Shown piece by piece: positions 47,376-58,789 of a stretch of DNA of 64,000 bases. The DNA lies in the NCBI GenBank assembly GCA_023213395.1, contig CM041465.1, positions 81,475,741 through 81,539,740 of the forward strand, given 5' to 3'. A program made the translations under genes and the position numbers. How positions within the stretch are numbered: the stretch's first letter is position 1; the number at the start of each line of letters is the position of its first letter. The notes under the pieces were generated by a model. That model was not told the DNA's origin, did no database searches, and saw nothing but the letters and a program-made list of their open reading frames with translations. The stretch is from Cycas panzhihuaensis (Eukaryota > Cycadophyta).

Positions 47376-50129
47376 TGTTTCCCGGCTACCGTGAATGGAT
47401 ACAAGTAGGTCGACTTAGGTAATCTCAGGCATGTTTCTCCCTTTTCACTTGCATCATTCCGTTGGAAAGGTTGACAGAAGCATTACCTCTCTGCATGACT
47501 GTTTGCTTCATTTTGCGTGATCACTTTGTATTTTATTGTCTGTTCATGCTGTCTGTCGTATCGTGAGCCTATGACGACCTAACGGGGCTTACCTTTCCAT
47601 AAGGTAGGCATCCCCATGGCACTATATGACCTTTCACACTGTCTCCACACTGTCTCAGTTCCCTTTTTTGGTTCGTATGATCCCTTCATACCCCTGCCTT
47701 GACTTCGTTTTGGGATCTTTGCTTATTGATGTTTGCCCACCTCTGTCCAAGTGCTTTCTCGACTGTCTCAGCCACCTAGACAGGAGGGCCAGGCCCTCTC
47801 AGGCATGTCAAATCATTCTCCAAAGATCTTGGAGCCTAGAAATTTTCCATTCTGGCTTTCTGGTCTCGCACCGCTATAAACTTAGTGGTACCACGAAGTT
47901 TGTTGCGGTACCGCGAAGTTTACCGTGGTACCGTGAAGTTTGTCATGGTACCGCGAAGTTTGTCGCGATGTGACTGTCATCAGTTTTTTTGAAATCTTTC
48001 ATGGTAATTTTCACTTTTTCCATGAAATTACCATGGGGTCTCACATCCACCTCAACCCTATTCACATTCTATTCATTCTCTTAGGGCTGGGTTGGGTATA
48101 ACTATTCATACCCTCATCATTTTGAGGGATATTTAGGTCATTTTTACTCTACAACACAACAACTTCTGCTCTCTAGCTCCTTCTGTCACAAGTGTTTCTG
48201 TAGGCCTACATTTCCTACAACCCTAGGCTAGGATATGCCTGCAACTCTTTGCTTCCATGGTGGGAAGCCTCTCTTAGGTTCCATCAAGTGTTTTTGGTGC
48301 TAATTCCTCCATAACTCGCCCAACAGCACTCCTTTCAGCTATCTATTAGATTTGCCTCCTGCAAACCCCTGTAGGGGCCCTCCTTCTTACTGTTAGCAGG
48401 CCCACGTCTGTCATACATCTACCCAGCAGGTCTTACCAACTTCTTTCTTCTATTTTTTTGGTGAGTTGCTCCCTTTTTGGACCCATTTCTTGCTTTATTT
48501 ACTCATTTCCTTTAGTTTTCACCGTTAGAAAGCTATCTTTCCATTGTACCTTGCTTGTTGCTCCTTGGCTCTACCTTCCCTCCACTAGTTTTCCTTAAGA
48601 GAATAGCGAGAGAAGAGTCCTAAGGCTGGGTGAAGAGAGTACGGTAGGGCAGCCCCACTTTCAGTCCTTCTCTCCAAGGGTAATCCCTTCCCACCTTCTC
48701 TTCTCTCATCCTATGTTCTTCTTGAGATTACTATGAGAGTTTGAGCCCTAGGCCAGCACTGGACTGTCCGCATATGCAGCCACTTGCTGCACTGATTCCA
48801 AGCATACTCGCCCCTCGTTTGGACCCTCGTAGAGTCCCCCGTGTTATTAGGCACCCCTTGTCCTCATTAGCAAGGGTTTGGGCACCAGATTGCTGCCCAT
48901 AGCAACTCTACGTCCCGCTTACCTCTCAACACTCTCTTGCTTTTCCTTTGGCATCTTTGGCTATCCTTAGTGGCTTTGACCCACTACGTTGCTATGTTTA
49001 TGAGTCGTGTGGAGATTTCAGAGGAGGGTTAGCCATCCTGAGGCTTCCCTTATACCATTTTCACTTGGTGTCTAGCCTTATTTGAGAGAGGGTTTATAGA
49101 GTTTGTTGCAGCAATTGTCTTTCTCTAACATTCTAACGTTAACAGCACTTATATACACTTGCATGTACATAGATTATTTCTTGCATCCCCTTCTTGGAAG
49201 GGATAGGTTTGTGCATGTGCAGGTTGTCGCTGCGCTCTCGCAAAGGTGTTAAGCACTTGAATCTGGGTAAGGTTTCTTTTGTTTTGCCCTTTGCTTTCAC
49301 TTTTGTTTCCTTTCTTTCTTTCCTTTCGCAAGGGGGAGGTAAGGAAACCCCTCCATCATCTGTGGGCTTGGTGAGGACATGTGTGGCACATGGACAAAGT
49401 CTCCTATCGGCCGCTACCCTCCCAGGTACATACTTCTTTCTCTTGCCCTCACTTTCTTTTTCACACTTTTAGTTGTGGTCTATGCATTAGTTAATTAGGT
49501 CAAACATAAAAGAGAAAAGGAAATTAACATCTTTACTTGCATTTATATATTTGCACTTTACACACCACATTCAGTTAAGGAAAGGACTTTAGGAGATTTT
49601 CCCTTTGCCCTTTTCCTCAGCTCGTAAACGCAATCCTCACCCCCTTTGGCTTGTCTTTTGTTTGATTTTATTTTCTTGCACACGCTATATCACTCTCGCC
49701 TTCTCGGTTGAACCATTAAGGGAGATTTTAGGATTGTTGTCTGTTCCTACTCCCTTCTCCTCTTCTCGGCTCTATTTGCTTGGCCAAATAGTCGAGAAGA
49801 TCCTACCTTGCTCCCGCTAGTTTCCCTCCGTCATAGGGAAACCCTTGAGGATCCTCTTCCTCCCCTTTCGGCCATACAAGGGTGGGAGGACTTTCCTTCT
49901 AAGTCTATCTAGGATACCTCTCTCGCCTTCCCCCTTTCTCTCTGAGGTGGGGAACTATTCTCAGGTAGTTGGGTATCATCCGCAGGTCTCGAACTCGTGC
50001 TTCGGGGCACAGGGTGCCCTATGTGGTACTCACTTTACTTATAGGTTTCTATCCGCACCCTCGATACTGCTATCGATCATCCTCACTATTCCTACTCAGC
50101 TAGGTGACTATCCTGTAGGCGCGCATCCA
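47376..50129 (+). repeat. 3' LTR of G3
   Basis: 2754 bp, tgtttcccggctacc to gcgcatcca, followed by the ctagt target copy. Contains the four-copy GGTACC array. Confidence 0.92.
47878..47961 (+). repeat. Four-copy GGTACC array in G3 3' LTR
   Basis: GGTACC at 47887, 47907, 47927 and 47947, an exact 20-bp period, each followed by a cgaagttt-type half-site. Not a CRISPR: there are no spacers of constant length between conserved long repeats, and the context is a plant LTR. Confidence 0.85.
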
Positions 50130-52273
50130 CTAGTGCTTCTTACAGTGAGTTTCTTTCTTCTTTTCTCTATTGTATCAGGAGGCAAACCCTCTCTCTTGTT
50201 GGCCTATCTACTTCCTCCCTCTTGGTTCTCTTTGCTTTCTTCAAGGAAGTAGAAGGGAAGAGGGTTCTACAGAGAGAGAAAGGAGCCATAGGCAGGGTCC
50301 TACACCTAACAGTCCTTCTCCTTAAAGGGGAGTCCCCTTTCTCTCTCACCATGTCCTTCTCCATACCTTCCTTGATTTCCTGGAGAACCATTGAGGAAAA
50401 GATCTCTATTGGTGGCACCGTAGGTAGCCCATTGCTGTGTTTGCAACCAGCCATCAAAGATTCGACATGGCTAGCGTTTTAACCCTACTCCATAACCCTT
50501 TTGTGTTTCGGGTTAACTCTTGTAACAAAACTGCAAAAGTTGCACTTTATAACTTTTGCAACATTTGTAACTCCTTTTACTGCTCTTGTCCACTTTCACA
50601 GAAACTTGTTTATACTTGTTATTGGGGTTTTCCACTTTCTTTGCCCTTTCTCTTGGTGCTTGGGGATAGCATGGAGCGTTTCAGATCTAGAGGGTTAACC
50701 ATTCCAAGGCTACCTATTTCTCTCCTTCTCACCCTCTTTCTCCCACATCACATATTTAACAATATATACGAAATAAGGAGTAATATTAACATTGAATATT
50801 TTTTTTCTTTTAAGAGAGATACACATATTTTGCCATATTTCCTTGCACACACTTATCCTCGCATGCGTTGGGTGTCCCTTGGGAAAAGGTGAGCTTTATT
50901 TGTGCAAGTTTCCTTATATTTGGAGCAAGTGGGGATCTTCATCCCAGGTATGCTCCTCTTTCACTTAGTAGTTGCTTTTCTAGCACTTTAAAATTGTAAA
51001 TTAAAGTTATTTTAGTGTTTCTATTTCCTTTCTTTGAATTTTCCTTTTGTTTTAGTTTTGGGGGAAGGTCAGGATGCCCCCTCATTTTCGCTAGAATCCT
51101 TTCGATTACACCACCTATGGTAAGGAGAAGAGCAAGGATTGTGAGAATGGTGAGGGTAGTGCTACCTCGATTGTCGTATTTTTTGGGTATGTCTCTCTCC
51201 CAAGTCTTTCTACTCTTATCCTTTACTCCTCTTTTCTTGTATGACCCTAGATAAAATGAAAAGAAAGGATTACATTATTTTATACTTTATTGGTTATTTC
51301 TTCCTTACCCATTTAAATTCATATATTTAGGGATTTAGTCAGTCAGCACCTATAGGTACTTGCCTTATCCTTTGACGCACACACACCCACTTGTTTACTC
51401 CTTTTGTAAGGGCCTTCACCTTTACCAAGGCTTAGGCAAGGGTGGTAGGCATTCATCCGTACACACTCGTATCCCGTTATTGCATATCATGAAATAGCTT
51501 TGCATCTGTTGCTTCAACTTTTTTCCTACTTAGCAATTTTCTTGCTTTCTTTCCTTGTATATAAAAGAATAAAGAGAGCGAGGTTGCATCTGGAGAGAAA
51601 GAGGAAGAATATATTGTTTTTCTTTTAAAGTTATTTCTTGTATACCCAAGCACAATAGTCTCACCTCACATCTCTCTATTACATAGTAGAAGACAGTTAA
51701 AAATAGGACAACATCCTTTGTCAATCCTTCATACCTAGAACCTCCTTAAGTATGGTGCCTTAGAAGTACCTCCTTCTAAGGTTGTTTCTCCTTCTTTCTT
51801 TATTCCCTAAGCTAGACCAATTAAGTTCCACCCTTTGGTCGATGCTTAGTTTATGGAACCAGCCACTCTCTTGTCTAACTCGCATTGCAAGATACCTTAG
51901 GCTTACATATGAGTTTCTCTCCTTTATTTCTAAGGTTCATTTCCTCCATTACCTCTTCACATGAGGACGTATTCTCTCACTTCCTTCCTCTCTCCTTTGG
52001 CGATCCAAGTTAGAGGACCCCCTTTCAAGGTTACTTGAGGAACTGAGGAGATCCTTATTCTATCTCTTACTTCAAATCAAGAAGGAGTTACCCTAAAGGA
52101 GTGTGTGCACCATTTAAGGCTCCTTGAACCTACATTCTAATGAAAAGATGCCCTTTATGCATGATCTTTTACCCTAGTTTACGTAGGTACATAACCACCA
52201 AAATTATTAGCCACTTTTTCTCAATCTCATGCAGGTTTAGTGACCCCCCCAGAGCTGCGATTCTTGGTAGGGG
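50130..52273 (+). repeat. Second G1-type LTR, right fragment
   Basis: Continues 32938-33137 across G3. Matches 6461-8596 of the G1 LTR throughout, with diverged bases at roughly one in eight in sampled stretches. Its end (gcgattctt) corresponds to gtgagtcca at 8596. Confidence 0.8.
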
Positions 52274-52674
52274 CCAGTTGGCACCCCATTTGACCCATGA
52301 GGATGATGTTTGTGATGGTTTTATAATGTTATTACTTTATTTTATCTGTTTAATTGTTTATGCACATACATTAAGAGATAGATACATGGAGATATGGGTG
52401 CACTAGTGCGCGAGGCATTATGCATCATGATGGTTCTAGTTGATTATTATATATAGCTTTTGTTGTTAGATCACTTGAGTGATACATGTACTTCTTTTCA
52501 TACAGTGCTACACTCATAATGGACACATAAGACCACCATATGTATAGGTGATAGGTATGTATGAGGCTAGGAGAGGGAGAATTATGCATGTCTATTAAAG
52601 GAGAATAATAGATACGTAAAGGAAATAATAACAAGAAGGATGTACCAATCAAGCAAGAAGCCCTAGTTGGGGTA
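52274..52674 (-). mobile_element. Inverted post-integrase fragment of the second unit
   Basis: Matches 8597-8701 plus 16546-16860 and so preserves the target site of C1 without the insertion (tatgcacatac at about 52361-52371). The match ends at 52674, in the middle of the post-integrase spacer. Confidence 0.75.
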
Positions 52675-53449
52675 TTGATCCGTTTTTGGATCTTTAATTT
52701 CATGATACTCTTAAAATGCCTTGCTTTTCATGTTTGTAACATTCATTTAAAAGAAAAATGCCATTAAGATGCTTAAAAAATGTAAAAAAGGGTACAACCA
52801 AGTGCAATCGGGTGGTCTACAAGTGCAACCAAGTGGACTACAAGTGCAATTAAGTGCAATCAGGTGGTTTACAAGTGCAACCAAGTGGACTACAAGTGCA
52901 ATTAAGTGTAATCAAGTGGTCTACAAGTGCAACCGTAAGTGTAACCAGTGCAACTAGAAGTGCAACGGTCTGATGCAAGTGCAGCAGTGCATCGCAGAAA
53001 TGGAAAACAAAAAAAATAGAAAAATGGTAGCATTTTTTACAGGGAAAACAGACTCTGTTTCACACAAAATTTTAGGAGGACATTTTTACACGTGTCCTCT
53101 ACACAATAAAAGAGAAAAACCCCTTGATTAAATGGATTTAAGTGGATTTTTTTAAACTGTTTATGAATTCATTGAAGAACTAAAAAATCAAAAAATCATT
53201 GAGGAAGAAACTATGCACCGTAGGGTTTCAAAACAATGAGTTTTCTTCACAAAAGACATGGAAGGATCCCCAACAACTATAAACATAGTAAGAGGAGAAA
53301 GATTCAAGGAAAGTTGATCCAAAATTATTTTCCAAAAAGAAAGAATGACTCCAAGATGAAAAATCTATGTAGGAGAGAAAGAATAAATGAAAGTGCAAAT
53401 AGACAGAAGGAGCAACAGAACAACGCCCAAATCTGTTCGTGGGGGTAGT
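52675..53449. other. Unassigned AT-rich stretch with a minisatellite
   Basis: No similarity to other parts of the window apart from its borders. It contains the 52-bp repeat at 52800 and an A-rich part (53130-53440) with a 70-codon chance frame. It may be the internal end of an unrelated copia element whose LTR scrap follows at 53450. Confidence 0.4.
52800..52941 (+). repeat. 52-bp minisatellite
   Basis: Units 52800-52851, 52852-52903 and a partial third, each built from three variants of an acaagtgcaaccaagtgg word of 17-18 bp. Confidence 0.85.
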
Positions 53450-53570
53450 GAATAGTTTGAGGCTAAAATTTTCACATGTTAGTGGTGTGGTTTCCCCCCC
53501 TAATCTTTCTCAGGGGATTCCAAGGGGGGCAGGAGCCCCCCTTGGCCAGGGGGTGCTTGGTAGGTGGTGT
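53450..53570 (-). repeat. Orphan fragment of a C3-type LTR
   Basis: gaatagtttgaggctaaaa and the following sequence match the reverse complement of the C3 LTR from near its 5' end, including the 11-bp GC-rich hairpin at 53520-53545. Both LTR ends are missing. Strand is relative: it runs opposite to C3 on the plus strand, so as an LTR it reads left to right. Confidence 0.7.
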
Positions 53571-53639
53571 CGAGATGGTGAGGCTGCTAAAGGCAGTTGT
53601 TTGTGAGTTGTTTCTATAAGTCTATGAGGAGGGAAGACC

Positions 53640-54260
53640 TCCCATCTTGGACACTAAGAGGCCTCAATCAACAGGGCCATACACAACAGTATTCGACCCT
53701 CTAACTTGAGTTTAGGATATATGGGCGAAAGAGTCTTAGGAGCTCCATACGAGGGTCATCCAGCTACAACATGCCCGAGATAGCCTACAACCATAGTGGG
53801 ACTAGTTGATGGTAGAGAGGGATGCACTGCAAGGGTAGATATAAGGGTTAGAGGCGTAGCCACGAGTAGCAGAGGGAGATGCCAGGAGTCAGGTACAGGT
53901 CGTTATACTAGAGGAGAGATACAAGGAGTAGAGGGAGATACTAAGAGTCAGGTACAGGTTGTTGTACTAGAGAAGAGACTCCACAGGGCAAAGAGGGAGT
54001 GGGACTACCTAGCGATCAAGAGGAATCACATCCTGGTCGAGCATGATCACTTATAAGATTGATACGACCAATTAGTCAACCAGATAGCTTCCAAGTCATC
54101 ATGTAACAGGACTCACATGATGACCACTACTTAACAGAGGCCTTGGGATGAGGAGAGTGAGGCAAGGACCTTGTAGAGGCACCATAGGAGTTTAGGAGGG
54201 ATGTGGTCCTCTAGTGAGGGATTAGGTAGACGAGGGGATGATACCCCATGAGGGCTAAAT
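53640..54260 (+). pseudogene. PMD coiled-coil and tail relic of G4
   Basis: Plus strand, antisense to G4 pol. Matches the G3 frame: FDPLT then DIWAKES, RDSLQ, VERDALQG, and the end RPWDEESEART, RSLGGMWSS (54186-54212), RRGDD. An in-frame region of about 60 bp is duplicated (about 53875-53995). The PMD core is lost at the left end, replaced by the LTR scrap at 53450. Confidence 0.65.
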
Positions 54261-55080
54261 CATCCTAGAAGATTTTGTATATTATGTATTTTGACATGAA
54301 AGCTTCGTACCTCTAGGGAGTTCCATCTCATATGGTTATATGATTGTACTTCTTCCTGTAAGGATTTCAACTTCCTTAGGGATATTACCAAGATGATGTA
54401 CTATATGATTATATATATATATATAGGGGACACATTGGTACCATATTTTGATACATGACGATGCTATTATATATTCATGATGCTCTTATTTTGTTTGTGA
54501 TGTAGTTTATTTTGTTTATGAACATAGATAGAGATGGATATAAGTATACATCGATATGGGTGCTCAAATGCATGAGGGACTATGCATTTAGATAGTTTTA
54601 ATTGAATTATTATATTCTGGTTTTGGTTATATTATATGTAGATAGTACTCGCATGCTTCCTATTATGTAGCACCATACTGATACTAGGCACACACACACA
54701 CCATGTACATAGGGGATGGTTACATATGAGACTAGAGGAGAGTACCATATATGTTGCTCGAATGGAACAAGGTGGGCATGCTTAGGAAGCAGTAGCTAGG
54801 GGTACAGATACCCAATAAGAGGGCCTAGGTTAGGAAGCGACTCCATACTCAGGAGTGAATAAGGTTCACTCACCCAACTAGGAAAGAGAAGGTCTCCTCC
54901 AGAAAGGAGACAGAGTAAATGTAACGTAAATGATGAGATCCAAAGGATGGAAAGCCACTTTGAACAATCATTGCACCTTTGACTAGTAGGGACAATGGCA
55001 TGTTTAAAGTAGTAGTTTAAGCTCATTTTAGAGTGAAAGAGAGGTGTGACTATTTCTACTTAGAAGTAGAAAATATCACA
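54261..55080 (-). other. Post-integrase spacer of G4
   Basis: Matches 16546-17080 and 52310-52674 in orientation. Contains a short AT microsatellite (54411-54424). No coding frame. Confidence 0.55.
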
Positions 55081-56230
55081 TGTAAAACTTCTTTAGAAAT
55101 TTGTTGTTCATAACTTTTTCAAATTCAAGACCCTCCAATGTCACTATCCTATAGGTGCCATTACTGAGGTTCTCGAGAATGATAAAAGGGCCAATCCACT
55201 TAGGCCTAAACTTGGATAGATGATTATGGAGGTATTTAAGCTTGAGGATGTGGTCCTAATGGTTTAGAGGATGAGGACAAAGATGTTCGTCATATGTCCT
55301 TCATGCCCTAGCCTTAAAGGCAAGGTTTGCTTGGTAAACCATCAAGCATTTCTCATCCAAGACTTCAAGATCAAGGAGGTAGGCCTGGCAGCATGATTCC
55401 TTATTAACAAGACCTTGCAAGGAACCCACAAGGAAGGGATTTCAACTTGCAAAGGGAGGACTACATTAGTCCTATGTATAAGGAAGAACGGGGTCATCCC
55501 TATCACTGTGCGAATGGAAGTACGATAATCCCACAAAGCGAAAGGGAGTTGAAGGTGCCAATCTCTTTGGGATTGGGAAACTATTTTCTTTAAAATGATA
55601 ATAAAGACTTTGTTGAATGATTTAACTTAGCCATTTGCCTAGGGATAATAAGGAGAGGAGGTCTTGTAAGATATCTTGAACTTCGCATAAAGTTCGTCCA
55701 TCTCCTTATTATGAAAAGGTGTGCTAGTATCTGTGATCAAGATGTCAGGGACCCCGAATTAATAGATAATATGTTGATAGATAAAGGTGGCAATAGTCTT
55801 GCTAGTGATAGGTGACAATGGGATTACCTTAGCCCATTTGGTAAAGTATTCCATCATAACTAAGATGAACTTATGTTGCAACGACGAGGGCAGAGTTATG
55901 GCTCCAATAAGGTCTAATCCCCGTTAGCAAAAAGGCCATGGGGAAATGATAGGATGTAGGACCTTAGAAGGTGAGTGGATGACATTGGCATCCTCTTAAC
56001 ACTTTCGGCAATGCAACACATAGGCATGAGCATCCTTGAAGAGGGACGACCAATAGTAGCCCATACGAAGGATCCTCTAGGCTATGGATTAGCCCCCAAA
56101 ATGGCATTCACAAATATTGTTGTGGCATTTACAGAGGATTTGGTTCACTTCACTAGGGTTGATGCAATGAAAGAGGACCCCATCAAAAATCTCTTATACA
56201 ATACTTCTTCTATAAGGAAATATTGTCTAG
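55081..56230 (-). pseudogene. Integrase relic of G4
   Basis: Minus strand. Segments YRTSIRTVIGMTPFFLI, LPLQVEIPSLWV (55536-55400), the core near 55750 and the zinc-finger part to 56230. The stretch cccatttggtaaagtattcc (about 55840) is the uninterrupted form of the C3 insertion site. Many stops. Confidence 0.8.
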
Positions 56231-57560
56231 TTTTATCCCTAATGCATGATCTTATTTTGTTATTAGCATTAGGAGGCTATAGTTGTTGGGTAAGATATTA
56301 CACAATATCCCTATAACATTTGCTATTGGATAGTGGATGGAGTGATGAATCTTGGATGGTCAAGATAGGATCACCAGGCAAAGAATCATCAACTGGAAGG
56401 TTCGAAGGGTTTGGAATGGGGGAATTGGTTAGTTGTTTGGCAACCACCATTCCTTTTTTTAATTTCCTTTTAATGATTTTGAGGTCATATTCTTGTAGGT
56501 ACCTCAAGGGATCAGATTGCATGATCACGTGAGTGGTATTCCCAAGAAGGTAATGTCTGAACTTCTTGGTCATGTGGACCAAGGCTAGGCATTCCCTTTT
56601 TATAAGGGAATAGTTAAGATCAGCTACAACTAGGCTTTCGTAGACCACACAAATGGGCCTCGCTTCTTTAACAAGTTAGTTAGGGGTTTGGCATTTATGG
56701 AAAAGTCTGCTAAGAAATGCCTAAGGAAATCCAACCTACTAAAAAAGGACTTAATTTGGCATTATGTTTTGGCTGGGGGTATGTCAAGGATAGCGTTGAC
56801 CCTGTTATGGTCAATCTGAATCCCTTATTTAGAGACAAGGAAGCTAAAGAGCTTGGTGGTGATTACAGCAAAGATGCATTTGAGTGAGTTCAAATTGACA
56901 TAGTATTTACATCATCATATTAATATAACATCCAAATCCTTAGGATGATGGGATCTCTTATAAGAGAGGCCCATCATCTCATCCATAAAAACCTTAAGAG
57001 TCTTGTTTATGAGTGGTGAAGGCCATTTTGTGGTAGTCTTTAGGAGATATTTATTTGGTTATATCTGGAGAAGCCATTAACCAAAGACATTACTTTAAAA
57101 CTAGTTGTTCAATCAATGATTTAATTGATAAAGGGTAAAAGAAAGTTGTCTTTGGGGCATATGATATTTACATCTCATAAGTCAATGAAAATCTAAATCA
57201 TCTTGTTCTTTTTCACAATGGGAATGACATTGGAAACCCACTTAGGGAAATCAATGGAAGTGATTAGTCCTGCATCTAGGAGCTTTTCTAGTTCCATTTT
57301 CACTATAGTAGATAATTTATGATGGAGAGGGCATTGCTTTTATCACATGGGGTGGGCACCTAGTATGATCGTGAGGTTCTGGGTGACGATGGAAGGATCT
57401 ATTTGCTTCATGTCTAAGTAGTCCCACACAAAGACACCACAAAAATCTTGGAAAAGAAGGGTGTATTCCTCCATTTCTTCAAGTGAACATTCCTCTCCAA
57501 CCTTTATAACGTTACTGGGGGCAAGGGTGATATCTTTGGTTGCCCACATGTACATGGCAT
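56231..57560 (-). pseudogene. RT and RNase H relic of G4
   Basis: Minus strand. Starts with DITLAPSNVIKVGEECSLEE and FVWDYLDMKQIDPSIVTQN (57555-57350). The catalytic box reads FMDEMMG (Asp to Glu) near 56975. RNase H ADLNYSLIKRECLALVHMTKK near 56580-56640. A deletion removes the segment between the connection domain and RNase H. Confidence 0.82.
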
Positions 57561-57579
57561 TGCCCTCTTCAAATTGGAG

Positions 57580-58600
57580 GGGGGCTTGCTAAATAGAGGG
57601 AGGTAAAGGAATTCTAGACTGATCTAGGTTAGCTAGGGGTAACTGTAAGGCTAAGATCTTCCTGAAACCAAACTTATGGTGATTGATAGTGAGATTGGGC
57701 ATAGGATCTACTAGATGCTCTAATAGAGCCTCATCATTTTCAAAATAATCTATCGCATGGATAGTTTTGGTTAGAGGTGATGAGGGATGAGGAGGAGGAG
57801 TGATGGGCCCGTAATAATCAACCCACCACTCCATATAATCTAAAGACTCCTTGGAAGAGTTAGAGAGTGTCCTCCGATGTCATGGAATAGGAGGATCTTT
57901 ATCCTCATTGTCCAAGGAAGATGATAAGGTATATGCGGTAGAGGATAAAGGAGCTCAAGAGTCCACACATGAGATAAGAGTGACCACGCATGATTCCCTA
58001 GATATGGTGGGAGTGCTAGGGTCTTTTATAGAAATGGTTCTAGGTCATGACTCAGAACTAGATGGATGATAAAGCAAGCACTCCCTACAGATATTAAGGA
58101 GGGATATGGGGTGATGAGGCTCCTCATCCTCGTCGCCAAGCTCATGGTCACTTAGAACAATAACATACCCATAACTCCCTACACTAATGAGGGTGAAGTA
58201 GATGAGGTTAGAGGAGGAAGGGCAGGGCCCTTCCTCTGATCTAGAGGTGCTAGGAATATCAATCATATAGGTGGAAGAATGGGTGGATGGGCCCTTGCTG
58301 CCCTTTGCTAAGTTGCAAGCCACATGACGAAACTGATGGAATGGTTTAATAAGAGGAGGCTCTTAGGAAACAACTTTTATTCATCCTTCATGGATGAATT
58401 TAGGTACCCCTAATGGGTTGAACATCTCATATCTAGTCAAACCACGGGCATCTGAACAAGAGATTATAGTCTACATCTACATCAAGAACTACTATATTTG
58501 CAAGGATAGTTTTGTCCTCGAGGGTGAGGGGAATAGAGACAGATCCTAACAGTGTCTTTTCACTACCATCATAGCATTAGCAACGTCATGGAATTCACTC
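57580..58600 (-). pseudogene. Protease C-terminus and linker relic of G4
   Basis: Minus strand. YDGSEKTLLGSVSIPLTLED and DVDVDYNLLF near 58590-58450, then a linker with TLISVGSYG (58180-58160) and DYFENDEALLEHL (57760-57720), matching 38900-39740 of G3. The DTG-type active site lies beyond the truncation. Confidence 0.75.
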
Positions 58601-58789
58601 AAGAGCCACTATGCCCAACTCCTACATTATGTGCAAGGGCGTAGCATAAGGAAGGACATTGCATCCAGAGCTAAAGGCAAAGCATATTAAAGACATGGAA
58701 TCAAGAAAGAAGGAAAAAGAGAAAGCACTACTTTCTGAGATGGAGCTTTAAAGTGAAGGACAATAAGAGAAAGTTACACTACTTACAAA

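Larger units (their letters stand above)
33138..50129 (+). mobile_element. G3: 17-kb Tat-like Ty3/gypsy element with antisense PMD frame and second RNase H
   Basis: LTRs 33138-35861 (2724 bp) and 47376-50129 (2754 bp), PBS at 35863, PPT before 47376, and target duplication ctagt (33133-33137 and 50130-50134). Order: gag, PR, RT, RNase H, IN, antisense PMD frame, additional RNase H. LTR length, PBS type and presence of an additional RNase H place it near the Tat/Ogre group (inference). In a sampled 120-bp alignment (34742-34861 against 49032-49151) the LTRs differ at seven sites, all transitions. Confidence 0.93.
53580..58600 (-). mobile_element. G4: inverted partial Tat-like element
   Basis: Minus-strand order from 58600 down: protease end, linker, RT, RNase H, integrase, spacer, then the PMD tail on the plus strand. 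Collinear with G3 from about 38900 to 43480 and onward. Neither LTR is present. It abuts G5 head to head at about 58600. Confidence 0.82.

Noticed and set aside
47878-47961. CRISPR-like array
   Set aside because: A short 20-bp palindromic tandem motif without spacers, in a plant LTR.
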